Assembly (NCBI GenBank): GCA_021107495.1
Contig: JAIOSR010000005.1
Span: forward strand, 1-10,488
DNA: 10,488 nt
Reading direction: 5' to 3'
DNA from: Desulfobacterales bacterium
Lineage (GTDB): Bacteria > Desulfobacterota > DSM-4660 > Desulfatiglandales > Desulfatiglandaceae
Below are positions 1 through 6,186 of the stretch, in pieces. Position numbers and translations under genes: made by a program. The notes below the pieces were generated by a model. That model had not been told where the DNA came from and made no database searches. It saw only the letters and a list, made by a program, of their open reading frames with translations. How positions within the stretch are numbered: position 1 is the first letter of the stretch; every line of letters starts with the position of its first letter.

Positions 1-239
1 ACCAGAAGATTGCGTCGGCCGATCGTGTCTGCGAGAGCCCCTGAAGGAACCTCCAGCAGGACTATGGTCGCGGCCCACGCCACATTCAGCAAGGCAAATT
101 GCTGCAGGGTCAACCCGAAGTCCAGAAACAGAATAGTGAATACGGGATAATAGAATCGGGCATTAAAAAACACCCGAAAGGCAATGAAATAACGTACATT
201 GCATATTTTAAACGGAGACTTAGTATTCAAATCGTTCAT
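1..239 (-). CDS. Major facilitator superfamily transporter, N-terminal part (runs off the left edge)
   Basis: The minus strand is open from ATG at 239-237 to the window edge, giving 79 codons. The translation has a short polar start (MNDLNTKSPFKICNVR), a hydrophobic segment at about residues 17-40 and a second at about 46-66. These are followed by GALADTIGRR (67-76), which fits the MFS motif A loop between helices 2 and 3 (G-x-L-a-D-x-x-G-R-R). Membrane location and secondary transport are known for the family; the substrate cannot be told from this fragment. The start codon overlaps the stop of the upstream cyclase gene (ATGA), and no Shine-Dalgarno is visible before it, so translation is probably coupled to the cyclase. 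A role alongside the cyclase, such as export of or response to a shared ligand, is inference only. Confidence 0.85.
   Translation of the reverse strand, partial: MNDLNTKSPFKICNVRYFIAFRVFFNARFYYPVFTILFLDFGLTLQQFALLNVAWAATIVLLEVPSGALADTIGRRNLL
236..239 (-). promoter_or_regulatory. ATGA stop/start overlap (translational coupling)
   Basis: On the minus strand the cyclase stop TGA (238-236) and the transporter start ATG (239-237) share two bases. The bases just upstream encode the cyclase C-terminus AILEKLP and contain no purine-rich ribosome site. Re-initiation by terminating ribosomes is the natural reading. Confidence 0.75.
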
Positions 240-3200
240 GGCAGTTTTTCGAGGATAGCTTGCGTTTTATTAAACCAATAGTCCATGCCCATCTCTTCGA
301 ACATCTTTGCCGCCTCCTTCAGGTAACCCCGTGCCTTATCCGCCCGGCCCAGATTCCAATAGAGTTCTCCCAGAAAGAGGTTCGCGATTGACACGTCCGG
401 TTTTATCTCCAAGGCGCTAAGGATTTTCAAGCCCCTCTGAATAGTCTCGATCGCCTCAGTTTCATTCCGGGAATCTGCTTTGCCCGTCATCCTCCCCAGC
501 CAGATTGATGATTTCCCCGCAGAATGGTTCTCCTGACTCTTTTCAGATAACCCATATGCCTCCTTCATCAGATCCATCGCTTTGCCGAGATCCCCCGAAT
601 AGTAATGACAGAGACTCAGAGAATAAAAGTGAATCGACGTGTGCCATTCAATATGTGCATCACGATGAATCTTTAAACCCTTTTCCACAAACGTCTTTCC
701 GCCTTCCGGATCTCCAAGCACTGCATGGGAAAGCCCCAATCCGCTCCAGGCTAAAGCCAGGGGTTGGAGAAATGAGGTTTCTTCACAAAGTTTTATGCCT
801 TTTCTGAGGTGGACCTTGGCCATTTCCCAGTCACCCCTGTTCATCAAGACCAACCCATAATAGTATTCAGAGACCCCTTGGGTCATTTTATTACCGTATG
901 AGACCGCGTCTGCAATCGCCTTCTCACAGGCATTCAATGCGTCTTCAAAATCACCCAACATCCCCATGCTGAACCCAATGTTGGCATGCAAAGCCGGATA
1001 TATATTGGCCGGCCCGCCGAAGGTCTCCTTTTCCGTGTGGGTTTTTTCAATCAGAGTGGTGACCCTGGTACAAAGATCGATGGCTCTTTTGTAATCGCCC
1101 TCTGTAATATATGACAGAACAATATCCGGTCCTGATTGTGCTATGGATTCAATGTCCTGGATTTTCTCGGCCTCTTCAAAGGCTTTTCCTGAATACTTCT
1201 TTCCCTCGGTCTGTCTTCCCGAAGTCGAATGATACAGTCCCATGTTACTGTAAAACCTGATCAGGCTCTTTTTATCATCAAGGGCCGTCGCAATTTTCTC
1301 ACCGGACTGGAGGATGGACAGACTGTCTTCAGGGAAACCGAGGACAATAATGGGGATCAGAATGCTATGGATAATCGCCAGTTGTTTTCGTGTGTTCTCC
1401 TCGGACTCGGGCAGCTTTTTCAGGGTGTTTAGCGCATCTTTGTAATAGCGGAAGGCCTCCGATGCGGAGTTATTTCGCATAACCTTATCACCGGCTAATT
1501 TTAGAAAATGATACGCTTTCTCGAAGTTGTCGGTCCTTGAGTAGTGATGAGCCAACATCTCAAAAAACTCTTCCAGTTTTTCACCATAAACCTCCTCCAT
1601 GGCAGCACCGATCTTTTCGTGAATATCCTTTTTTTTCTGCGAAAGTAAGCTGTTGTAGGCGACTTCCTGTGTCACGGCATGTTTAAAAATATATTCAAGC
1701 TCAGGAAACAGGCTCTTCTCGTAAATAAACTCCAGATCTTGCAGACGAAGGAGATAAGACTTGAGTTCATCTCGCATTCCCGTGATGACCTGAAGAATGC
1801 GATAGGCAAAATCGCGCCCAATAACGGAGGCCACCTGCATGGTGCGCTTGATGCTGTCCTCGAGGCGGTCCATCCTGGCCGCGATGATTCCCTGGACGGT
1901 TTCAGGCACCTTTATTTGAGAGACCTCGACACCCAGAATGTATTGGTGGTTTATCCTCTTAATGGTGCCGTTTTCCATCAGGGTGCGTGTGAGTTCTTCC
2001 AAGAAAAGCGGATTGCCCGCGGCCCGACTCAGGATGAGCTCTCTGATTTCCGGTGCCACTTCTCCTCCATCGAGGATAGACCGTACCAGTTCGGCGCATC
2101 TTCCGAGGGAAAGCTGGTCCAGACCGATTTTGCTGTAAAAAGATTTACTCCCCCAGGGATGGGTGTATTCAGGTCGATAAAGAAGGAGCAGCATGATTTG
2201 GGTGTGGGGCAGCCATCCAATAAGATAATCCAAGAAGTCTTCCGATGTCTTATCCATCCAGTGGAGGTCGTCAATCACAAGAATAAGGGGCTTCTCCTGA
2301 CTCAACCTTATAAACAAATCCCGCAGGCCTTCGAACGTTCTGTCTCTTTTTTCTTTTGGTTCAAGGGTGACCCAGGTCTGATCATCCATCGAAAGAGACA
2401 GAAAATCTTCAAATGCAGGAAGGGCTCTGAGAAGTTTCTCCTCCAGTTCGAGTATCTTCTCCTTCAATTTCCCCCTGATGACGCGTTCCTGGTCTCCCTC
2501 CTTGATATTAAAATAGCCCCTGATAACATCCAACACGGGCAGAAAAGGGATGGATTCCCCAATTTGAACACATCGCCCTTCTAAAAAGGTGACCTTGTCC
2601 TGAAGAGATTGTCTCAGCTCAAATATAAGTCTTGATTTTCCGACCCCCGCCTCCCCAACGATCCCGACGACTTGGCCTGACCCGGACCGGATCTTTTCAA
2701 AGGCCTGCGTGAGAGTCTCTATTTCATCTTGGCGGCCGATAAACTTTGTCAAGCCCCTGGTGGCCGAGGCATCAAGCCGGGTAATCACCTTGCTGGTCCC
2801 GACGAGTTGATAGATCTCCTGGGCATCGCTCTTTCCCTTCAACTGCACCTTGCCAAGGGAATTCAGCTCAAAATATTCTTTTACAAGCCTGAAAGTGTTG
2901 CGCGTGACAAGAATACCTCCGGGCTCAGCCGTACTCTCCATTCTGGCGGCTAAATTGGTGGTGTCCCCAACGGCTGTGTAATCCATTCGAAGATCATCGC
3001 CGATGGCGCCCACCAAAACGGGGCCCGAGTTAAGCCCTATGCGCATTTGAAAATCGACGCCGTGTTGGAGCATAATTTTTTCGCCATATGTCCCCATGGC
3101 CCCCTGGATGGCCAGCGAGGCATAACAGGCTCTCTGACCATGGTCTTCGTGAGAGAGAGGGGCGCCAAAAAGGGCCATAACCCCATCACCGGTAAACTGA

Positions 3201-3601
3201 TTGATTGTGCCTTCATATTTGTGGATCTCTTCCATCAGGATTTTGAAACACCCATCCATGATCTGATGCACGTCTTCAGGACCAAGTTTTTCAGAGATAC
3301 CGGTAAAGTTGGCCACATCGGCAAAGAGGACCGTCACAAGTTTGTGCTCCCCTTCTATGGAGCTGCGGGTGGTTAGAATCTTGTCGGCCATGAATTTGGG
3401 TGTGTAGGATTTGGGTTGGTCGTAATCGAGAGAAGGGGTGGTGGGGGTTTGATCAATCTTGCGGCCACATTCACCACAGAATTTTTTTCCTAAAGGAATC
3501 TTTGCCCCGCAATCCGGGCATTCGATCTCCATTCTTGTCCCGCATTCTTCACAAAACTTAACGCCGTCACGATTTTCAGTTTGGCATTTCGGGCATTTCA
3601 T
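236..3601 (-). CDS. Multidomain class III adenylate/guanylate cyclase with zinc ribbons, AAA/STAND-type ATPase and TPR-like tail
   Basis: A 1121-residue, probably cytoplasmic signalling protein. Domains in order: two zinc ribbons (C3/C6/C17/C20 and C28/C31/C42/C45); a class III cyclase domain at about 85-270 with metal-binding D95 (VLFADVANFT) and D139 (FTGDGVMALFG) and the transition-state pair N216/R220 (GDTTNLAAR); and an ATPase at about 288-540 with Walker A GEAGVGKS (316-323) and Walker B LILVIDDLHWMD (439-450). From about 690 to the end it is helical with TPR-like repeats, for example GRADKARGYLKEAAKMFEEMG near the C-terminus. There are no membrane segments. The usual purine-selecting Lys position is Gln (Q135) and its partner is Thr (T209), so nucleotide specificity and even activity are uncertain. 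The start is supported by GAAGG eight bases upstream (3614-3610). A likely role is a ligand- or partner-gated cNMP switch acting with the downstream transporter; that partnership is inferred from the overlap. Confidence 0.9.
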   Translation of the reverse strand: MKCPKCQTENRDGVKFCEECGTRMEIECPDCGAKIPLGKKFCGECGRKIDQTPTTPSLDYDQPKSYTPKFMADKILTTRSSIEGEHKLVTVLFADVANFTGISEKLGPEDVHQIMDGCFKILMEEIHKYEGTINQFTGDGVMALFGAPLSHEDHGQRACYASLAIQGAMGTYGEKIMLQHGVDFQMRIGLNSGPVLVGAIGDDLRMDYTAVGDTTNLAARMESTAEPGGILVTRNTFRLVKEYFELNSLGKVQLKGKSDAQEIYQLVGTSKVITRLDASATRGLTKFIGRQDEIETLTQAFEKIRSGSGQVVGIVGEAGVGKSRLIFELRQSLQDKVTFLEGRCVQIGESIPFLPVLDVIRGYFNIKEGDQERVIRGKLKEKILELEEKLLRALPAFEDFLSLSMDDQTWVTLEPKEKRDRTFEGLRDLFIRLSQEKPLILVIDDLHWMDKTSEDFLDYLIGWLPHTQIMLLLLYRPEYTHPWGSKSFYSKIGLDQLSLGRCAELVRSILDGGEVAPEIRELILSRAAGNPLFLEELTRTLMENGTIKRINHQYILGVEVSQIKVPETVQGIIAARMDRLEDSIKRTMQVASVIGRDFAYRILQVITGMRDELKSYLLRLQDLEFIYEKSLFPELEYIFKHAVTQEVAYNSLLSQKKKDIHEKIGAAMEEVYGEKLEEFFEMLAHHYSRTDNFEKAYHFLKLAGDKVMRNNSASEAFRYYKDALNTLKKLPESEENTRKQLAIIHSILIPIIVLGFPEDSLSILQSGEKIATALDDKKSLIRFYSNMGLYHSTSGRQTEGKKYSGKAFEEAEKIQDIESIAQSGPDIVLSYITEGDYKRAIDLCTRVTTLIEKTHTEKETFGGPANIYPALHANIGFSMGMLGDFEDALNACEKAIADAVSYGNKMTQGVSEYYYGLVLMNRGDWEMAKVHLRKGIKLCEETSFLQPLALAWSGLGLSHAVLGDPEGGKTFVEKGLKIHRDAHIEWHTSIHFYSLSLCHYYSGDLGKAMDLMKEAYGLSEKSQENHSAGKSSIWLGRMTGKADSRNETEAIETIQRGLKILSALEIKPDVSIANLFLGELYWNLGRADKARGYLKEAAKMFEEMGMDYWFNKTQAILEKLP

Positions 3602-3840
3602 TTTTCAAACCTTCAATATCCCGGCTCATAGGTCTTTCCCCCAAGACAGGGGCTCTGACAGGGGACAAATCCTTGAAACGTCCTTTAGAAGCCCATGTTT
3701 TATATCACAAGAGAATCTTTTTTATAAGGGGATTGGGATAGTTTAAAGAGCTTATGGTCTGTCTAACGTCACGTCTGGGATGGGTGGGGTGATGTCGCCT
3801 CACGCTAACTATTTAAAACTATTAAATAAAAAACGTAAAA

Positions 3841-3890
3841 ATGCCCTTATTTTGGCCCTATGTCGACCCTTTTAGGGGCAAAAAGAGCAT
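3841..3890. repeat. Long imperfect inverted repeat (hairpin)
   Basis: The left arm 3841-3860 (ATGCCCTTATTTTGGCCCTA) matches the reverse complement of the right arm 3873-3890 (TAGGGGCAAAAAGAGCAT), apart from about three mismatches and gaps. A 12-base centre containing GTCGAC separates the arms. It lies in an AT-rich stretch about 230 bases before the RAYT start. Its sequence differs from the REP hairpins inside the RAYT. It could be a mobile-element end, a dispersed repeat or a bidirectional transcription stop. The sequence does not decide between these. Confidence 0.65.
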
Positions 3891-3967
3891 TATTCACAAT
3901 AAATAATGGCGAGAGCGAAAAGACATTATATTCCGGGGCAGATATGGTAAACATCAGAATGTAAAGA

Positions 3968-3988
3968 ATTGAAGATTGACTATTGAAA
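3968..3988 (+). repeat. Three-unit ATTGANN heptamer array
   Basis: Three phased 7-base units (ATTGAAG, ATTGACT, ATTGAAA) lie in the spacer. The core AATTGAAGATTGAC (3967-3980) recurs exactly at 9215-9228 after the glcE-like gene, which suggests a dispersed low-complexity repeat family rather than a local regulatory site. Confidence 0.6.
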
Positions 3989-4121
3989 ATGTGAATGTCG
4001 ATAAATGTTTAAAATGGTGAGAGATGGGACCGTTACCACAAACTTCGCGATACGCTGCATCGTGCCCATACGGAACATCGCAGTTTAAAGGTGGATAATT
4101 ATCCTGCAAAAGGAATGCGAT

Positions 4122-4715
4122 ATGAAATGCCACCCTGACATTCATCACCGCCGTTCCATACGATTAAAAAGATACGATTATTCACGGGCGGGATTGTATT
4201 TTGTCACCATCTGCACGCAAAACCGGATGCATTTGTTCGGCGAAATAAAAACCGGGGAGATGATTTTGAATGATGCGGGTATGATGATAAAAATCATATG
4301 GCATGAAATACCGATTTATTATTATGGATTTAATGTAGATGAATTTGTTGTTATGCCGAATCATTTCCATGGAATAATTCAAATTGCATCCAACCCAAAA
4401 CCCGCAGGGGCAGGCCCCCGTGCCTGCCCTGTCAATGAATGCCGACAAACAAACGGGCAACCGCAAACAAATGGGCAACCACAGGGGGTTGCCCCTACGA
4501 TGTCATTATCCGATATTGTACATCGGTTTAAAACATTAACCACAAAACGATATATTGATGGGGTTAACGATAATGATTGGCAAAGGTTTAACGGTAAATT
4601 GTGGCAACGCAATTATTTTGAACATATCATCAGGGATCATGAATCCTATCTGAAAATCGCCGAATACATCCATACCAACCCCTTGAAATGGCGAGAGGAC
4701 GAATACTATCAATAA
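4122..4715 (+). CDS. REP-associated tyrosine transposase (RAYT, IS200/Y1 HUH family)
   Basis: A 197-residue single-strand DNA transposase of the Y1 family. Typical RAYT features are the start HHRRSIRLKRYDYSRAGLYF, the HUH metal-binding motif in MPNHFHGII (H81, H83), and the C-terminal YFEHIIRDHESYLKIAEYIHTNP in segments around 165-187. Y182 in EYIHTNP is the expected catalytic tyrosine, by alignment with the DYIYINP segment of E. coli TnpREP. The start is supported by AAAAGGA at 4107-4113, eight bases ahead. RAYTs are normally domesticated, single-copy enzymes that act on REP hairpins elsewhere in the genome. No IS-like terminal ends are evident here. Residues about 94-126 (rich in Gly, Pro, Gln and Asn) do not look like transposase core; they are encoded by a REP hairpin pair inserted in frame between the HUH and Tyr halves. 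The reading frame and catalytic residues are intact, so it may be active. The stop lies inside the following RhuM-like frame. Confidence 0.9.
   Translation: MKCHPDIHHRRSIRLKRYDYSRAGLYFVTICTQNRMHLFGEIKTGEMILNDAGMMIKIIWHEIPIYYYGFNVDEFVVMPNHFHGIIQIASNPKPAGAGPRACPVNECRQTNGQPQTNGQPQGVAPTMSLSDIVHRFKTLTTKRYIDGVNDNDWQRFNGKLWQRNYFEHIIRDHESYLKIAEYIHTNPLKWREDEYYQ
4404..4498. repeat. REPIN-like inverted pair of REP hairpins inside the RAYT gene
   Basis: The left element is GCAG (4404-4407) directly followed by the stem GGGCAGGC (4408-4415), a 6-base loop, and GCCTGCCC (4422-4429). The right element, read on the minus strand, is GTAG (4498-4495) directly followed by GGGCAACC (4494-4487), a 6-base loop, and GGTTGCCC (4480-4473). 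Both therefore have a G(T/C)AG tetranucleotide abutting an 8-bp stem, the known layout of RAYT-recognised REPs, and they face each other as in a REPIN. The whole unit is open and translated within the RAYT. Confidence 0.8.
4446..4480 (+). repeat. Two-copy 18-base-period tandem repeat within the REPIN-like element
   Basis: The 17-base unit CAAACAAACGGGCAACC (4446-4462) is repeated at 4464-4480 with one change (C to T), after a single spacer base. The period is 18, so it is translated as QTNGQP twice. Each copy ends in GGGCAACC, so either can pair with the arm GGTTGCCC at 4487-4494. Confidence 0.85.
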
Positions 4716-5139
4716 TCTGCCCGCCAACCAGACGGACTTCCTGCTGTATACCTCGGCTACTGGTGACGTAAAAGCAGAGGTCTTTTTGAAGGATGAAACG
4801 GTCTGGCTTACCCAGAAAAGCATGGCCTCTTTATTCGGCGTGAAGGTGCCGGCCATCAATAAACATTTGAAAAATATCTTTGATTCCGGTGAATTGGCAT
4901 GCGGCAATATAAAGAATCGATCGGAAATTTTGACTCTGCTCCAAGCACTTCCTGTAGTTCCAGCCATAGATCCTAATGAATATTTGTATTTTATAGTTCG
5001 GAACTCGTTGTATGGGTCCGGTATTGGTTTCGTGGATATACACCTCCTGGCTTCAGCCAGGTTATTGAATATCCCCATTTGGACAGGGAATAAAAAATTA
5101 AGAGAGGTTGCAATTGGAGTACAGCTATCATACAGATAA
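4708..5139 (+). pseudogene. Chimeric remnant: RhuM-family N-terminus joined to VapC PIN-toxin C-terminus
   Basis: The frame is open from just after a TGA at 4684 to TAA at 5137. The first part (NNLPANQTDFLLYTSATGDV, then VFLKDETVWLTQKSMASLFG and NKHLKNIFDSGEL) resembles the DNA-binding N-terminus of RhuM-family proteins. From GELACGNIKNRSEILTLLQ onward it resembles the last two thirds of a VapC PIN nuclease (GIGFVDIHLLASARLLNIPIWTGNKKL). The two families meet at a shared GEL (4888-4896). No ATG or GTG start fits the RhuM beginning: the expected initiator position reads ATC (4708-4710), overlapping the RAYT stop. A TTG at 4786 would give 117 residues. The PIN part lacks its first strand and first Asp, and the usual last Asp (WTxDK) is Asn, so nuclease activity is unlikely. 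No antitoxin gene is visible beside it. Confidence 0.75.
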
Positions 5140-5184
5140 GAATGATAATGTTATGCCTCAAGGGACGGCGCAAAAAGAGGCCCC

Positions 5185-6114
5185 GTGTCTGAGAAGCCCT
5201 CTATAATTTTAACAAGTAGTGGTTTAATGATGAATCATAAACAGATAAAGAAAACACAACTCCGGAAACCCGCATGGCTCAAGAAGACTCTGCCAAAAGA
5301 GTCTGAGTATGAAAAGGTTCGGGCATTGCTTAGTAAGAGCAAATTGCACAGCGTATGCCAGGAAGCCAAATGCCCCAACATCTGGGAATGTTTTTCACAG
5401 GAGACGGCGACCTTTCTTATTTTGGGGGATCATTGTACGCGCAATTGTCGCTTCTGCGCAATTGCCCATGGACCGTCAGAACCTCCCGATCCCGAAGAAC
5501 CTGCCAGGGTAGGGGAGGCGGCAAAGGGCATGGGATTGAGCTATGTGGTGGTTACATCGGTTACGCGGGATGATCTTCCTGACGGGGGTGCCGGTCTTTT
5601 TGCGGAAACGATCAAAGAGATACGCAAAAAAATGCCGAATGCACTTGTGGAAGTTTTGATACCCGATTTTCAGGGAAATACGGATGCCCTGCAAACAGTC
5701 CTTGATGCGGGTCCGAATGTTCTGAACCACAATCTCGAAACCGTTCCAAGGCTTTATCCCAGCGCGCGACCGGAAGCCGTTTACGATCGCTCACTCGATC
5801 TTCTGAAAAATGCCCGTGCCCATACACTTCACATCCCCACCAAATCAGGTCTCATGTTGGGCCTGGGTGAGTCTCCCGAAGAAGTGGAAATAACGCTTAA
5901 GGACCTCCTCGGGGTGGGCTGCAGCATACTGACTCTTGGTCAATACCTCCAACCCTCAAAGGAACACCTGCCGGTCGAGCGGTTTATTCCTCCCGAAGAA
6001 TTTGACAAGTGGAGGGAAAAGGCCCTTGGCATGGGGTTTTCCGAAGTTGCCAGCGGTCCTTTTGTGAGGAGTTCTTATCACGCAAAGGAGCTTTATCAGG
6101 CCGTAAGACCTTGA
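5185..6114 (+). CDS. lipA: Lipoyl synthase (radical SAM)
   Basis: LipA inserts two sulfur atoms into octanoyl groups on lipoyl domains, completing lipoate on 2-oxoacid dehydrogenases and glycine cleavage H protein. The 309 residues contain both iron-sulfur sites: the auxiliary-cluster motif C58-x4-C63-x5-C69 (CQEAKCPNIWEC) and the radical SAM motif C84-x3-C88-x2-C91 (CTRNCRFC). They also contain the C-terminal RSSYHA (295-300), whose serine ligates the auxiliary cluster. Length is usual for the family. The start is uncertain. GTG at 5185 has GAGG only four bases ahead; ATG at 5227 or 5230 would remove 14-15 residues before the conserved KPAWLKKTLP and is about equally plausible. It lies 45 bases after the RhuM-VapC remnant and 72 bases before glcD on the same strand. 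No lipB or lplA is in the window. Confidence 0.95.
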   Translation: MSEKPSIILTSSGLMMNHKQIKKTQLRKPAWLKKTLPKESEYEKVRALLSKSKLHSVCQEAKCPNIWECFSQETATFLILGDHCTRNCRFCAIAHGPSEPPDPEEPARVGEAAKGMGLSYVVVTSVTRDDLPDGGAGLFAETIKEIRKKMPNALVEVLIPDFQGNTDALQTVLDAGPNVLNHNLETVPRLYPSARPEAVYDRSLDLLKNARAHTLHIPTKSGLMLGLGESPEEVEITLKDLLGVGCSILTLGQYLQPSKEHLPVERFIPPEEFDKWREKALGMGFSEVASGPFVRSSYHAKELYQAVRP

Positions 6115-6186
6115 ACCCTTGATTGGTAACCGATCACCTGGTAGCCGGGTCTCGGAATTTTTCATTTTAGGCGGGAGATCTTTATT

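Larger units (their letters stand above)
3602..4121. other. Gene-free AT-rich spacer between divergent genes
   Basis: These 520 bases separate the minus-strand cyclase from the plus-strand RAYT. Both genes are read outward, so the spacer must hold any promoter for the cyclase. I see only weak candidates: a TATAAAA-like hexamer on the minus strand near 3704-3698 has no convincing -35 partner. The bases nearest the cyclase start contain its ribosome site (GAAGG, 3614-3610). The middle holds a long imperfect inverted repeat (3841-3890) and a short heptamer array (3968-3988), listed separately. No reading frame here has recognisable protein similarity. Confidence 0.6.

Noticed and set aside
1679..2584. 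A 301-codon open frame on the plus strand
   Set aside because: It lies wholly antisense to the ATPase region of the cyclase gene, shows no recognisable domain or ribosome site, and is explained by the codon use of the real gene.
3789..3803. GTGA-TGTCGCC-TCAC as a CRP/cNMP-receptor site near the cyclase gene
   Set aside because: The half-sites are separated by seven bases rather than the six of the CRP consensus TGTGA-N6-TCACA, and the outer T and A are missing.
3954..4148. A 64-codon minus-strand frame upstream of the RAYT
   Set aside because: It is low complexity, overlaps the RAYT start and the heptamer array, and has no homologous features.
4122..5139. A complete, mobile IS200/IS605 element with an accessory gene
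   Set aside because: The transposase is of the RAYT type, no paired element ends are visible, and the downstream frame is a RhuM/VapC remnant rather than TnpB.
4708..5139. An active VapBC toxin-antitoxin module
   Set aside because: The PIN portion lacks its N-terminal acidic residue, has Asn at the usual last Asp, and no antitoxin gene lies nearby.
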